Shown: positions 17,278 to 25,804, numbered from the stretch's first letter. The stretch is 64,000 bases of DNA from Rubrivivax sp. SCN 71-131 (GCA_001724995.1 MEFD01000043.1:124001-188000); one strand, 5' to 3'. Numbers and translations are program-made. The notes: a model not told the origin generated them from the letters alone.

Positions 17278-17856
17278 CTACAGCTCCAGGCTGCGCTTCA
17301 TCAGCTTGTCGAGGATGAGGTCGAGCTGGCGGTGCTCGTGCTCGTCGAGCACGGCCAGGAACCAGGCTTCGCGCCGCGCGGCCTCGGGCAGCAGGTTCTC
17401 GCAGATGCGTGCGCCTTCGGGCACGAGCGAGAGGATGACCTTGCGCCGGTCGGCCGGATCGCCGTAGGCGCGGATCAGGCCCAGGTCGACCAGTCGGCGC
17501 TGCGCGCGCGAGACGCGCGCCTTGTCCATGCTCGTGCGATCGACCACCTCGTTGAAGACGAGGTCTCCGTAGGCGTAGAGTGCCATGATGATCCGCCACT
17601 CGGTCATCTGGATGTTGAAGCGGCTCTCGAAGAGCCGGCCGATCGACTGCGACACCCGGTTGGCGACCACCGAGAGCTTGTACGGAATGAAGTCCTCGAG
17701 CTTGCCCATGGGCCCGAGATTGGCGCGCTTGACGGCCACACGGCGCGGCGCGGCGGCGGTCTCGGTGCCCGGTTTGCGACCGGCTTTGGGTGGAGTCTTG
17801 TCAGCGGGCTTGGCGGCGGCCTTGGCGGCGGCCTTGGCGGCGGTCTTGGCGGGCAT
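17278..17856 (-). CDS. MarR-family transcriptional regulator with Lys/Ala/Pro-rich tail
   Basis: A 192-residue protein. Residues 1-55 are an Ala/Lys/Pro-rich, histone H1-like tail beginning MPAKTAAKAAAKAAAK. Residues from about 60 form a MarR winged helix: MTEWRIIMALYAYGDLVFNE, then DRTSMDKARVSRAQRRLVD and GLIRAYGDPADRRKVILSLV. The gene faces the aldehyde dehydrogenase operon at 18044, and a GTTGACAAC-type site lies in the shared promoter, so it is the likely repressor of that operon. MarR proteins usually sense a small ligand, often an aromatic or acyl-CoA. The start was placed at 17856; the frame extends upstream to 17976 but without a ribosome site. Confidence 0.82.
   Translation of the reverse strand: MPAKTAAKAAAKAAAKPADKTPPKAGRKPGTETAAAPRRVAVKRANLGPMGKLEDFIPYKLSVVANRVSQSIGRLFESRFNIQMTEWRIIMALYAYGDLVFNEVVDRTSMDKARVSRAQRRLVDLGLIRAYGDPADRRKVILSLVPEGARICENLLPEAARREAWFLAVLDEHEHRQLDLILDKLMKRSLEL
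17809..17852. repeat. 12-bp tandem repeat encoding the AKAA tail
   Basis: CTTGGCGGCGGC is repeated three times in tandem (the last copy ends in T) plus a partial fourth. On the minus strand it encodes the AAKA repeats at the N-terminus of the MarR protein. Such a repeat can change copy number by slippage without breaking the frame. Confidence 0.8.
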
Positions 17857-17966
17857 GGGCTGGGGCAGTCGTCGGGGGCTTCGGCCGCGCGCAGTGTAGT
17901 GCCGCGGCTTGGCCGTACCGGGCGGGATTGTCCCGAGAGCGGCAGCGCCGCGGACGGGGATAGTAC

Positions 17967-17985
17967 TTGTTGACAACGAAACAAA
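17967..17985. promoter_or_regulatory. Probable MarR operator at the marR/ALDH divergent promoter
   Basis: GTTGACAACGAAAC lies at 17969-17982 within TTGTTGACAACGAAACAAA. GTTG-A-CAAC is an inverted repeat, and the wider TTGTT...AACAA also pairs. The same GTTG-N-CAACGAAAC string occurs at 25791-25804 in front of the ABC transporter operon. It sits about 111 bases before the marR start and 62 before the ALDH start. TTGACA at 17970-17975 could also serve as a -35 element. Confidence 0.6.
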
Positions 17986-18043
17986 TTACGCCGACCATGA
18001 GCGCTTCGGCCGACGTTCGCGCGCGCTGCGCCTTGCCCCTGCC

Positions 18044-19483
18044 ATGAGCCATCCCCCCATCCACCTCTACCTCGACGGCGCCTTCGTCGAAGGGCGTTCG
18101 ACCGCCCGCGTGCAGGTGCGCAACCCGGCCGACGGTTCGCTGCTGACGGAGTACGCGGGCGCGAGCCCCGCCGACCTGCAGGACGCGCTGGCCGCGACCG
18201 AGCGCGGCTTCGCGACCTGGTCGCGCGTGCTGGCCCTGGAGCGCTTTCGCATCATCACGCGCGCCACCGCGCTCATCCGCGAACGCGCGGCAGCGATAGC
18301 CCGTGTGCTCACGCTCGAGCAGGGCAAGCCGCTGGCGGAGTCGCTGCGCGAGGTGCAGCTGGCCGCCGACATCATCGATTTCCTGGCCGAGGAGGGCAAG
18401 CGCCTGGCCGCGCGCGGTGTGCCTCCGCGCTCGCCCGGCGTGGCCAGCCAGACGGTGATGCGCGTGCCCGTGGGGCCGGTGGCCGCGTTCACGCCCTGGA
18501 ACTTTCCGTCCAACCTGCCGGCGCGCAAGCTCGGCGGTGCGCTGGCCGCGGGCTGCAGCATCATCATCAAGCCCGACGAGCAGGTCGCCGCCACCTGCCT
18601 GGAGATGGCGCGCGCCTTCCACGACGCCGGCCTGCCCAAGGGCGTTCTCGGCGTCGTCATGGGCAACCCGGCGGAAATCTCCTCCACCCTGATCGCCAGC
18701 CCGGTGATCGCCAAGGTTTCCTTCACCGGCTCGGTGCCGGTGGGCAAGCAGCTCGGGGAGCTGGCCGCACGGCACATGAAGCGCTATACCGCCGAACTCG
18801 GCGGGCACGCGCCGGTGATCGTCTGCGCCGATGCCGACATCGCCGCCGCCGTCAAGCTCTGCGTGCAGGCCAAGTTCCGCAACGCGGGCCAGGTATGCGC
18901 CTCGCCGGTGCGCTTTCTCGTGCACCGCTCGCGGCTGGACGAGTTCCGCGCCGCCTTCGTCGCCGGCGCCCGGGCGCTGGTGCTGGGCAACGGCATGGAT
19001 GAAGGCACGCAGGTCGGCCCGCTGATCCATGAGCGGCGCCTGGCGCAGATGCAGGTGCTGGTCGACGACGCCCTCGAGCGTGGCGCCCGGTTGCTGTGCG
19101 GCGGCAAGCGGCTTGACCGTCCGGGCTGGTTCTACCCGCCGACGATCCTCGAGGGCGCGCCGGAGGATGCGCAGCTGCAGCAGGTCGAGCCCTTCGGGCC
19201 GATCGGCCTGCTGGACGGCTTCGACACGCTGGACGAGGCACTCGCCCGCGCCAACGCGCTGCCCTATGGCCTGGCCGCCTACGGTTTCACCCGGGATCTG
19301 GCGACGGCGCACCGGCTCGCGCAGGACTTGCAGGCGGGCATGGTCGGCATCAATCATTTCGGCGTCTCGCAGCCCGAGACGCCCTTTGGCGGCATCAAGG
19401 ACAGCGGCTATGGCCACGAGAGCGGCCTGGAAGGGCTGCTCGGCTGCACCGAAGTCAAACTCGTCAGCGTGGCGGTGGCATGA
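18044..19483 (+). CDS. NAD(P)-dependent aldehyde dehydrogenase (succinate-semialdehyde dehydrogenase-like)
   Basis: A 479-residue ALDH superfamily enzyme. The cofactor-binding segment is FTPWNFPSNLPARKLGGALA at about 151-170 with IKPDEQVAATC. The general-base Glu lies in YTAELGGHAPVIV near residue 252, and the catalytic Cys in NAGQVCASPVRFLVH near residue 286. The C-terminal motif is FGGIKDSGYGHESG. It most resembles succinate- or other omega-oxoacid semialdehyde dehydrogenases, which fits the aminotransferases downstream that would make such aldehydes. The ATG at 18044 follows the marR divergent promoter. Its stop overlaps the next start by four bases. Confidence 0.85.
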   Translation: MSHPPIHLYLDGAFVEGRSTARVQVRNPADGSLLTEYAGASPADLQDALAATERGFATWSRVLALERFRIITRATALIRERAAAIARVLTLEQGKPLAESLREVQLAADIIDFLAEEGKRLAARGVPPRSPGVASQTVMRVPVGPVAAFTPWNFPSNLPARKLGGALAAGCSIIIKPDEQVAATCLEMARAFHDAGLPKGVLGVVMGNPAEISSTLIASPVIAKVSFTGSVPVGKQLGELAARHMKRYTAELGGHAPVIVCADADIAAAVKLCVQAKFRNAGQVCASPVRFLVHRSRLDEFRAAFVAGARALVLGNGMDEGTQVGPLIHERRLAQMQVLVDDALERGARLLCGGKRLDRPGWFYPPTILEGAPEDAQLQQVEPFGPIGLLDGFDTLDEALARANALPYGLAAYGFTRDLATAHRLAQDLQAGMVGINHFGVSQPETPFGGIKDSGYGHESGLEGLLGCTEVKLVSVAVA

Positions 19484-20160
19484 GTATCCGTACTGCACGA
19501 CCCGAGGCGCTGCTGCTGGATTTCGGCAGCGTCATCACCGTCTCGATGTTCGAGCGCCACCGCCAGACCGAGGCCGACCTCGGCCTGCCCGCGGGAAGCC
19601 TGACCTGGCTCGGGCCGATCGCGCCGGAGACCGACGCGCTGTGGCAATCGATGCAGCGCGACGAGATCACGGAGCGCGACTACTGGGCACGGCGTGCGCG
19701 CGAGCTCGGCGAGGCCTCGGGCAACCCGGGCTGGGACATGCTGGGCATGCTCACCAGGCTGCGCCACACCGACCCCAACGCCGTGGTGCGCCCGGAGATG
19801 CGCCGGCTGATCCTGCGCGCCCGCGCCAAGGGCCTGCGCGTGGGCATCCTCAGCAACGAGCTGGAGCTCTTCAACGGCCCCGACTTCATCTCGCGCATGG
19901 ATGTGCTGCGCGACATGCACTCGATCGTCGACGCCACGCACACCCACATCCTCAAGCCCGACGCGCGCGCCTACGCGCTGGGCGTGCAGGGGCTGGGCGT
20001 GCCGGCTGAGCGCACGCTCTTCGTCGACGACCAGTTCCGCAACATCGCCGGGGCGCAGCGAGCCGGCCTGCAGACCCAGTTCTTCGACCTGCGCGACGTC
20101 GACGGCACGCTGGCCGCGATCGCCGCGCGCCTTCGAATCCCGATGGAGGACACCCCATGA
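19480..20160 (+). CDS. HAD-superfamily hydrolase
   Basis: A 226-residue HAD hydrolase. Motif I is LLLDFGSVIT with the nucleophile Asp at residue 14. The usual second Asp is Gly, as in the YihX/epoxide-hydrolase-N-terminal branch. Motif II serine is in VGILSNELELFNG, the motif III lysine in HILKPDARAY, and motif IV acidic residues in TLFVDDQFRNIAGA. Probable phosphatase or haloacid dehalogenase-like enzyme; substrate unknown. ATGA overlaps join it to both neighbours, so its role is probably tied to the operon, perhaps repair or detoxification of a phosphorylated or halogenated intermediate (inference). Confidence 0.75.
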   Translation: MSIRTARPEALLLDFGSVITVSMFERHRQTEADLGLPAGSLTWLGPIAPETDALWQSMQRDEITERDYWARRARELGEASGNPGWDMLGMLTRLRHTDPNAVVRPEMRRLILRARAKGLRVGILSNELELFNGPDFISRMDVLRDMHSIVDATHTHILKPDARAYALGVQGLGVPAERTLFVDDQFRNIAGAQRAGLQTQFFDLRDVDGTLAAIAARLRIPMEDTP

Positions 20161-21524
20161 ACCGCATGAGCAAGGAAGAACTCAAGGCGGCCAACGCCAA
20201 GTATCTTTGGCACCCGATGGCGCATCCGAAGGGCATGCGCGAGCAGCCGCCGGACATCATCGCGCGCGGCGAAGGCAGCTGGATCTGGGACATCGACGGC
20301 CACAAGATGGTCGACGGCGTCGGCGGCCTCTGGAGCGCCAACCTCGGCTTCGGCCGCCGCGAGATCCGCGACGCCATCACCGGGCAGCTCGACGAGCTGG
20401 CCTTCTACAACACCTTCCGCGGCACCACGCACCCGCGCGCGATCGAGCTCTCGACGCGCCTGGTCAAGCTGATGGAGCCCGACGGCGTGGCCGCGGTGCT
20501 GTTCGGCAACGGCGGCTCCGACGCCGTCGAGACCGCGCTGAAGATCGCGCGCCAGTACTGGAAGCTGCAGGGCCAGGCCGACCGCGTCAAGTTCATCGCG
20601 CTGCGCCAGGGCTACCACGGCGTGCACTTCGGCGGCGCCAGCGTCAACGGCAACACCAACTTCCGCCGTGCCTACGAGCCGCTGCTGCCGGGCTGCTTCC
20701 ACGTCGACACGCCCTGGGTCTACCGCAACCCCTACACCGAGGACCCCGAGCGCCTGGCCGAGATCTGCGCCGAGCTGCTGGACCGCGAGATCACGTTCCA
20801 GAGCGCCGACACCGTGGCCGCCTTCATCGCCGAGCCGGTGCAGGGAGCCGGCGGCGTCATCGTGCCGCCGGCCAACTACTGGCCGCTGATCCGCAAGGTC
20901 TGCGACAAGCACGGCGTGCTGCTCATCGCCGACGAGGTCGTCACCGGCTTCGGCCGCACCGGGAACCTCTTCGGCACGCGCATGTGGGGCGTCAAGGCCG
21001 ACCTCTGGTGCCTGGCCAAGGGCATCTCCTCGGGCTACCTGCCGTTGGGCGCGACCGCGATCGGCCAGCGCGTGGCCGAGGGCTTTTTGAAGGGCGACGC
21101 GGGCCTGGGATCGATCGGCCACGGCTACACCTACAGCGGCCACCCGGTGGCCGCCGCCGCAGGCCTGGCCACGCTCGACATCCTCGAGCGCGAGGACGTG
21201 GTCGGCAACGCCGCGCGCCAGGGCGAGCACCTGATGGCGCGGCTGCGCGACATCGCCTCGCGCTCGCGGCTGATCGGCGACGTGCGCGGCGTCGGCCTCA
21301 TGGTCTGCCTGGAGCTGGTCGCCGACCAGGGGAAGAAGACGCCGCTGCCGCGCGGCGCCAAGGAGGTGGCGGCGGTTGCGCGCAGCGCCTACCGGCGCGG
21401 CGCGATGGTGCGCACCTCGGGCTCGAACGTCATCATGTCGCCGGCGCTGACGATCAACCGCGCGGAGATCGACGTCCTTTGCGACGCGCTGGACGCCTCG
21501 TTCGCCGAAGTCGAGGGCCGCTGA
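20157..21524 (+). CDS. Class III (omega) aminotransferase, first paralogue
   Basis: A 455-residue PLP enzyme of the acetylornithine/omega-amino acid:pyruvate aminotransferase family. LWHPMAHPKGM is at the N-terminus and FGNGGSDAVETALKIARQYW near residue 118. The cofactor Asp is in LIADEVVTGFGRTG near residue 259, the Schiff-base Lys in CLAKGISSGYLPLG near residue 288, and GHGYTYSGHPVAAAA follows. These enzymes move an amino group from a terminal amine or omega-amino acid to pyruvate or 2-oxoglutarate, giving an aldehyde the upstream dehydrogenase could oxidise. The start overlaps the HAD stop (ATGA). Confidence 0.85.
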   Translation: MNRMSKEELKAANAKYLWHPMAHPKGMREQPPDIIARGEGSWIWDIDGHKMVDGVGGLWSANLGFGRREIRDAITGQLDELAFYNTFRGTTHPRAIELSTRLVKLMEPDGVAAVLFGNGGSDAVETALKIARQYWKLQGQADRVKFIALRQGYHGVHFGGASVNGNTNFRRAYEPLLPGCFHVDTPWVYRNPYTEDPERLAEICAELLDREITFQSADTVAAFIAEPVQGAGGVIVPPANYWPLIRKVCDKHGVLLIADEVVTGFGRTGNLFGTRMWGVKADLWCLAKGISSGYLPLGATAIGQRVAEGFLKGDAGLGSIGHGYTYSGHPVAAAAGLATLDILEREDVVGNAARQGEHLMARLRDIASRSRLIGDVRGVGLMVCLELVADQGKKTPLPRGAKEVAAVARSAYRRGAMVRTSGSNVIMSPALTINRAEIDVLCDALDASFAEVEGR

Positions 21525-21528
21525 CGCG

Positions 21529-22914
21529 ATGAACGCGCCGGACCCGCAGGCCCTGCACGCGGCGCTGGCGCGCGAGCAGGCGCGCTTTGCCGACACCCAT
21601 CCGCGCTCGCGCGAGTCCTTCGCCGCGGGCCAGGCGCACTACCTCTACGGCGCGCCGTCGCACTGGATGCGCCGCTGGGCCGGTGGCTTTCCGCTGGCGG
21701 TGAAGTCCGCCAGCGGGGCGCGGGTGCAGTGTGCCGACGGCCTGGACTACGTCGACTTCTGCCTCGGCGACAGCGGCGGCATGTGCGGCCACGGCCATCC
21801 GGCGATCACGCACGCCGTGGCCGAGCAGCTGGCGCACGGCGCCACGCTGATGCTGCCGACCGAGGCCGCGGCCTGGGTCGGCGAGGAGCTCACGCGCCGC
21901 TTCGGCCTGCCGTACTGGGGCTTCACGACCTCGGCCAGCGACGCCAACCGCGCCGTGATCCGTATCGCGCGCATGATCACCGGGCGGCCGAAGGTGCTGG
22001 TCTTCGACGGCTGCTACCACGGCTCGGTCGAGGAGGCGCACGTCGCGCTCGACGCGCAGGGCCGCACCGTGCTGCGCAACGGCATCCATGCCAACGCCGT
22101 CGACCACGCGCGCGTCTCCAGGGTCGTGCCCTACAACGACGTGCAGGCGCTGCGCGAGGCGCTGGCGCCGGGCGACGTCGCCTGCGTGCTCGCCGAGCCG
22201 TTCATGACGAACTTCGGCATGTTCGAGCCGCTGCCGGGCTTCCTCGACGAATTGCGCCGCGCGACGCGCGAGACCGGCACGCTGCTCGTGTACGACGAGA
22301 CGCACACCTTCTCCAGCGGCCCGGGCGGCGTCACCGGGCGCGATCACCTGGAGCCCGACTTCTTCGTCGTCGGCAAGGCCGTGGGCGGTGGCGTGCCGGT
22401 GGGTCTCTACGGCGCCAGCCAGGCGGTGGCCGAGCGCCTGTGGCAGCAGGTGCCCAAGGTCAACCCGGCCGAGGTGCGGCAGAGCGCGCACCTGGGCTTT
22501 GGCGGCACGCTGGCCGGCAGCGCGCTGCAGGTGGCCGCGGTGCGCGCCGTGCTCTCCGAGGTGCTGACGGCACCGGCCTTCGCGCACATGACGCGCCTGG
22601 CCAAGGGCCTGGCCGAGGCTTCGCGCGCGGTGATTGCCGGGCACGGCCTGCCCTGGTGCGTGGTCGACCTCGGCGCGCGCATGGAGACGATGTTCGTTCC
22701 CGACCCGCCGCGCAACGCCGCCGAGTTCCGCACGAGTCGCGATGACGTGCTGGAGGCGCTGCTGCACGTCTACTTCATGAACCGCGGCGTGCTCATCACG
22801 CCCTTTCACTGCATGCTGCTGATGTGCCCGGCGACGACCGAGGCCGACACCGCGCGCTGGCTGCAGGTGCTGCGCGAGTTCTGCGCCGAGTTCGCAGGCG
22901 ACGCGTCGCGATGA
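21529..22914 (+). CDS. Class III aminotransferase, second paralogue (GSA-aminomutase-like)
   Basis: A 461-residue PLP enzyme, distant from its neighbour. It has FCLGDSGGMCGHGHPAITHA near residue 85, CYHGSVEEAHVAL near residue 163, the cofactor Asp in LVYDETHTFSSGPGGV near 257 and the Schiff-base Lys in VVGKAVGGGVPVGLYG near 284. It groups by motif with glutamate-1-semialdehyde 2,1-aminomutase-like aminotransferases, where amine and carbonyl are vicinal. Two different aminotransferases in one operon imply two nitrogen positions in the substrate or two steps on one substrate (inference). It starts 4 bases after the previous stop. Confidence 0.82.
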   Translation: MNAPDPQALHAALAREQARFADTHPRSRESFAAGQAHYLYGAPSHWMRRWAGGFPLAVKSASGARVQCADGLDYVDFCLGDSGGMCGHGHPAITHAVAEQLAHGATLMLPTEAAAWVGEELTRRFGLPYWGFTTSASDANRAVIRIARMITGRPKVLVFDGCYHGSVEEAHVALDAQGRTVLRNGIHANAVDHARVSRVVPYNDVQALREALAPGDVACVLAEPFMTNFGMFEPLPGFLDELRRATRETGTLLVYDETHTFSSGPGGVTGRDHLEPDFFVVGKAVGGGVPVGLYGASQAVAERLWQQVPKVNPAEVRQSAHLGFGGTLAGSALQVAAVRAVLSEVLTAPAFAHMTRLAKGLAEASRAVIAGHGLPWCVVDLGARMETMFVPDPPRNAAEFRTSRDDVLEALLHVYFMNRGVLITPFHCMLLMCPATTEADTARWLQVLREFCAEFAGDASR

Positions 22915-23705
22915 GCGCCTTTCGCTTAGACGACAAGGCCGCCCTCGTCACCGGCGCCGGGCGCGGCATCGGCGCGGCGATCGCCACCCGTCTGGCCGAG
23001 GCGGGCGCGGCGGTGATGCTCGCCAACCGCTCGCTGGACGCGGCCGAGGAGGTCGCCGGCGCCCTGCGCGCACGCGGCCTGCGCGCGCAGGCGATTCCCT
23101 TTGCCGCCGACGAGGCCGGCTGCCGCGCCGCGGTGGTGAAGACGGTGGAGGCCTTCGGTGGCCTGCAGGTGCTGGTGCACAACGCGGGCGGCTGCCCCTG
23201 GGCGAGCCTGGATGCGCTCGACGCCGCCACGCTGCGGCAGACGCTGGCGCTCAACCTCGAGAGCTGCTTCTGGCTGACGCAGGCCGCGCTGCCGGCGCTG
23301 GCCGAGCGCGGCGGGCGCATCGTCGTCACCTCCTCGGTCACCGGGCCGCGCGTGGCCATGCTCGACTCGGCGCACTACGCCGCCGCCAAGGCCGGCGTCA
23401 ACGGCTTCGTCCGCGCGGCGGCACTCGAACTCGCGCCGCGGCGCATCACCGTCAACGGCGTCGAGCCCGGCTTCGTCGCCAAGGACCGCGGGCGCTTGAG
23501 CCAGCCGCAGAACAAGGCCGCGCTCGAACGCGAAATCCCGCTCGGGCATGCGGGCGCGCCCGACGACATCGCCTTTGCGGCGCTGTATCTGGCCAGCGAA
23601 GAGGCGCGCTGGGTGACCGGACAGACGATCGTCGTCGACGGCGGCATGACGCTGCCCGAATCCGGGCAGGTGATGGACGAATTGAATCAGCGAGCGCGCA
23701 AGTGA
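22911..23705 (+). CDS. SDR-family oxidoreductase, first paralogue
   Basis: A 264-residue classical short-chain dehydrogenase. The cofactor loop TGAGRGIGAAIA is at residues 14-25, HNAGG near residue 92, the catalytic Ser in VVTSSVTG near 145 and YAAAKAGVNGFVRAAALEL near 158 (YxxxK). VTGQTIVVDGGMTLPE is at the C-terminus. Where most members have PG after the catalytic region it reads GVEPGFV, close to consensus. The ATG at 22911 overlaps the aminotransferase stop. The substrate would be an alcohol/ketone intermediate of this operon. Confidence 0.82.
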   Translation: MSAFRLDDKAALVTGAGRGIGAAIATRLAEAGAAVMLANRSLDAAEEVAGALRARGLRAQAIPFAADEAGCRAAVVKTVEAFGGLQVLVHNAGGCPWASLDALDAATLRQTLALNLESCFWLTQAALPALAERGGRIVVTSSVTGPRVAMLDSAHYAAAKAGVNGFVRAAALELAPRRITVNGVEPGFVAKDRGRLSQPQNKAALEREIPLGHAGAPDDIAFAALYLASEEARWVTGQTIVVDGGMTLPESGQVMDELNQRARK

Positions 23706-24955
23706 CGCAAGTGAAGCCAGGCATCCTGATCGTCGGCACGGCCGACACCAAGGCCGACGAACTGCTCTTCATGAAGCAGTGCATCGAGGAGGGCGGTGGC
23801 AGCGCCGCGATCATGGACGTCGGCGTGCTGGGCCGGCCGCGCTTTGCGCCGGAGTTCCCGAACACCGAGGTCGCCTTCGCCGCGGGCACGACGATCGAGG
23901 CCATCGCCGCCCTCGGCGACGAGAACGCCGCGATGACGAAGATGGCCGAAGGCGCGGTGGCGCTGGCGCTGCGCCTGTACGGCCAGGGGCGCGTGCACGG
24001 GCTGCTGGCGCTGGGCGGCACCATGGGCACCGACCTCGCGCTGGACGTCACCGCGGCGCTGCCGCTGGGCATGCCGAAGTTCGTCGTCTCCACGGTCGCG
24101 TATTCGCACCTGATCCCGCCGGATCGCATCGCGCCGGACCTGATGATGATCCTCTGGGCCGGCGGGCTGTACGGGCTGAACGCGATCTGCCGCTCCATCC
24201 TGGCGCAGGCCGCCGGCGCCGTGCTCGGCGCCTGCCGCGCCGTGCAGGCCCTGCCGCAGGAGCGGCCGCTGGTGGCGATCAGCTCGCTGGGCTCCAGCAA
24301 CCTGCGGTACATGCTGCCGCTGAAGCCCGCGCTCGAGCAGCGCGGCTACGAGGTCGCCGTCTTCCACAGCACCGGCATGGGCGGGCAGGCGATCGAGGCG
24401 CTGGCGGCGCAGAAGCGCCTCGCGGCGGTGCTCGATCTGTGCCTGCAGGAAGTCGGCAACGAGGTGCACGGCTCGGTGGTCACTTCCGGGCCGCGTCGCC
24501 TGGAGACGGCCGGGGCGCTCGGCATCCCGCAGATCGTGGCCCCCGGCGCCCTGGACATGATCGACATGCAGACCTGGAAGCCGCGGCCCGAGGCCTACGG
24601 AGAGCGGCCCTACCACGCGCACAACCGCCTCATCGCCTCGGTCTCGATGACGCCCGAGGAACGCCGCCAGGCCGCACGCGTGGTCGGCGACAAGCTCGCG
24701 CGCGCCAAGGGGCCGGTGGCCTTCGTGCTGCCGCGCGGCGGCATCCAGGGCTGGGACCGCGAGGGCCAGCCGCTGCACGATCCACAGGGCCTGGCGGCCA
24801 TGCACGAGGCGCTGCGCGGCGCGGTGCGGTCGCCGGTCGAGTTCAGCGAGGTCGACGCGCACATCAACGACGCGGCCTTTGCCGACACCGTGCTCGCCAT
24901 CTTCGACCGCTGGGTCGCCGAGGGCAAGATCGCGCCGGGCAAGGAGCTCGCATGA
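23702..24955 (+). CDS. Tm-1-like ATP-binding domain protein (UPF0261)
   Basis: A 417-residue protein of the Tm-1/UPF0261 family, starting GTG at 23702 inside the previous stop. ILIVGTADTKADELLFMKQC is near residue 8, ALGGTMGTDLALDVTAALPL near 102 and the C-terminal half has VAFVLPRGGIQGWDREG near 342. The N-terminal domain binds ATP in the plant Tm-1 resistance protein; the bacterial enzymes are poorly characterised and often occur in catabolic operons beside a TIM-barrel partner. No such partner is separately encoded nearby. Function here is unknown. Confidence 0.8.
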   Translation: MTQVKPGILIVGTADTKADELLFMKQCIEEGGGSAAIMDVGVLGRPRFAPEFPNTEVAFAAGTTIEAIAALGDENAAMTKMAEGAVALALRLYGQGRVHGLLALGGTMGTDLALDVTAALPLGMPKFVVSTVAYSHLIPPDRIAPDLMMILWAGGLYGLNAICRSILAQAAGAVLGACRAVQALPQERPLVAISSLGSSNLRYMLPLKPALEQRGYEVAVFHSTGMGGQAIEALAAQKRLAAVLDLCLQEVGNEVHGSVVTSGPRRLETAGALGIPQIVAPGALDMIDMQTWKPRPEAYGERPYHAHNRLIASVSMTPEERRQAARVVGDKLARAKGPVAFVLPRGGIQGWDREGQPLHDPQGLAAMHEALRGAVRSPVEFSEVDAHINDAAFADTVLAIFDRWVAEGKIAPGKELA

Positions 24956-25017
24956 GCGTCGGCAGGCCATCCCGCCGCAGGGAACGGCTGCGCCGCACGG
25001 GCAGGGCAGGGCGATGA
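24952..25017 (+). CDS. 21-codon bridging mini-ORF
   Basis: The ATG overlaps the stop of the Tm-1-like gene (ATGA at 24952) and its own stop overlaps the ATG of the next SDR (ATGA at 25014). The 21-residue product MSVGRPSRRRERLRRTGRAGR is strongly basic. It exactly fills the only sizeable gap in a run of overlapping genes. It may exist to carry ribosomes to the SDR start rather than for its peptide. Alternatively it is chance in GC-rich DNA. Confidence 0.4.
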   Translation: MSVGRPSRRRERLRRTGRAGR

Positions 25018-25769
25018 AGCCGGCCGTGGCCCTGGTGACCGGTGCCGCCAGCGGCATCGGCTGGGCCACGGTGCAGCGCCTGGCCGCCGAGGGCATCGAG
25101 GTGCTGGCCTTCGACCGTGTCGCGGCGCCGACGGCCGCCGGCGTGCGCGCGGTGCTCGGCGACGTCACGCAGCAGGCCGACGTCGACGCCGCGATCGCCG
25201 CGGCAGGCCGGGCCGGGGCGCTGAAGATCGTCGTCAACGCCGCCGGCATCGTCGTCGAGGACGACCCGGAGCGCGTGGACGACGCGACCTGGGAGCGCGT
25301 GCTCGCCGTCAACCTCACCGGCACCATGCGCGTGTGCCGCGCCGCGATCCCGCTGCTGCGCGCGGCCGGCGGCGGCGCGATCGTCAACGTCGCCTCGGTA
25401 GCGGCCTTCAACTCGACCCCGGGCAGCGCCAGCTACGCGCCGTCGAAGGCGGCGGTCGTTGCCTACACGCGCAACATCGCCTACGTGCACGGCGCCGACG
25501 CCATCCGCGCCAACTGCCTGTGCCCGGGCTGGACGGCCACCGCCATGGCCGAGGCCGAGATGCGCCAGGCCGCCGCCGCCTCGGGGCGCAGCGCCGAGGA
25601 GGAAGCGCAGGCGCTGGCCTCGCGCCTGGCGCTGCGGCGCTTCGCGCGGCCCGAGGAGATCGCCGCCTGCATCCGCTTCCTGGCCAGCGACGAGGCTTCC
25701 TTCGTCACCGGCGCCGTGCTCGTGGCCGACGGCGGCGGGCGCGTGGCCACCGCGGCGCGCGGATTCTGA
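25014..25769 (+). CDS. SDR-family oxidoreductase, second paralogue
   Basis: A 251-residue short-chain dehydrogenase. The cofactor loop TGAASGIGWATV is at residues 9-20, NAAGIVVEDD near 76, the catalytic Ser in VNVASVAAFNS near 128 and YAPSKAAVVAYTRNIA near 142. CPGWTATAMAEAEM follows, and VTGAVLVADGGGRVA is at the C-terminus. Last gene of the first half of the cluster; 91 bases then separate it from the ABC transporter operon, with a putative operator in between. Substrate unknown. Confidence 0.82.
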   Translation: MKPAVALVTGAASGIGWATVQRLAAEGIEVLAFDRVAAPTAAGVRAVLGDVTQQADVDAAIAAAGRAGALKIVVNAAGIVVEDDPERVDDATWERVLAVNLTGTMRVCRAAIPLLRAAGGGAIVNVASVAAFNSTPGSASYAPSKAAVVAYTRNIAYVHGADAIRANCLCPGWTATAMAEAEMRQAAAASGRSAEEEAQALASRLALRRFARPEEIAACIRFLASDEASFVTGAVLVADGGGRVATAARGF

Positions 25770-25776
25770 AGTCGGC

Positions 25777-25804
25777 ATTCGGGTAATTCCGTTGCCAACG
25801 AAAC
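25777..25804. promoter_or_regulatory. Second GTTG-N-CAACGAAAC operator plus ATTCGGGTA motif
   Basis: GTTGCCAACGAAAC at 25791-25804 repeats the site at 17969-17982 with one changed base; CGTTG-C-CAACG is a perfect 11-bp palindrome. It lies 57 bases before the ABC binding-protein start, a good operator position. Five bases upstream, at 25777-25785, is ATTCGGGTA, a 9-mer also found in the padB, nfn and 61.3 kb promoters. Confidence 0.55.
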
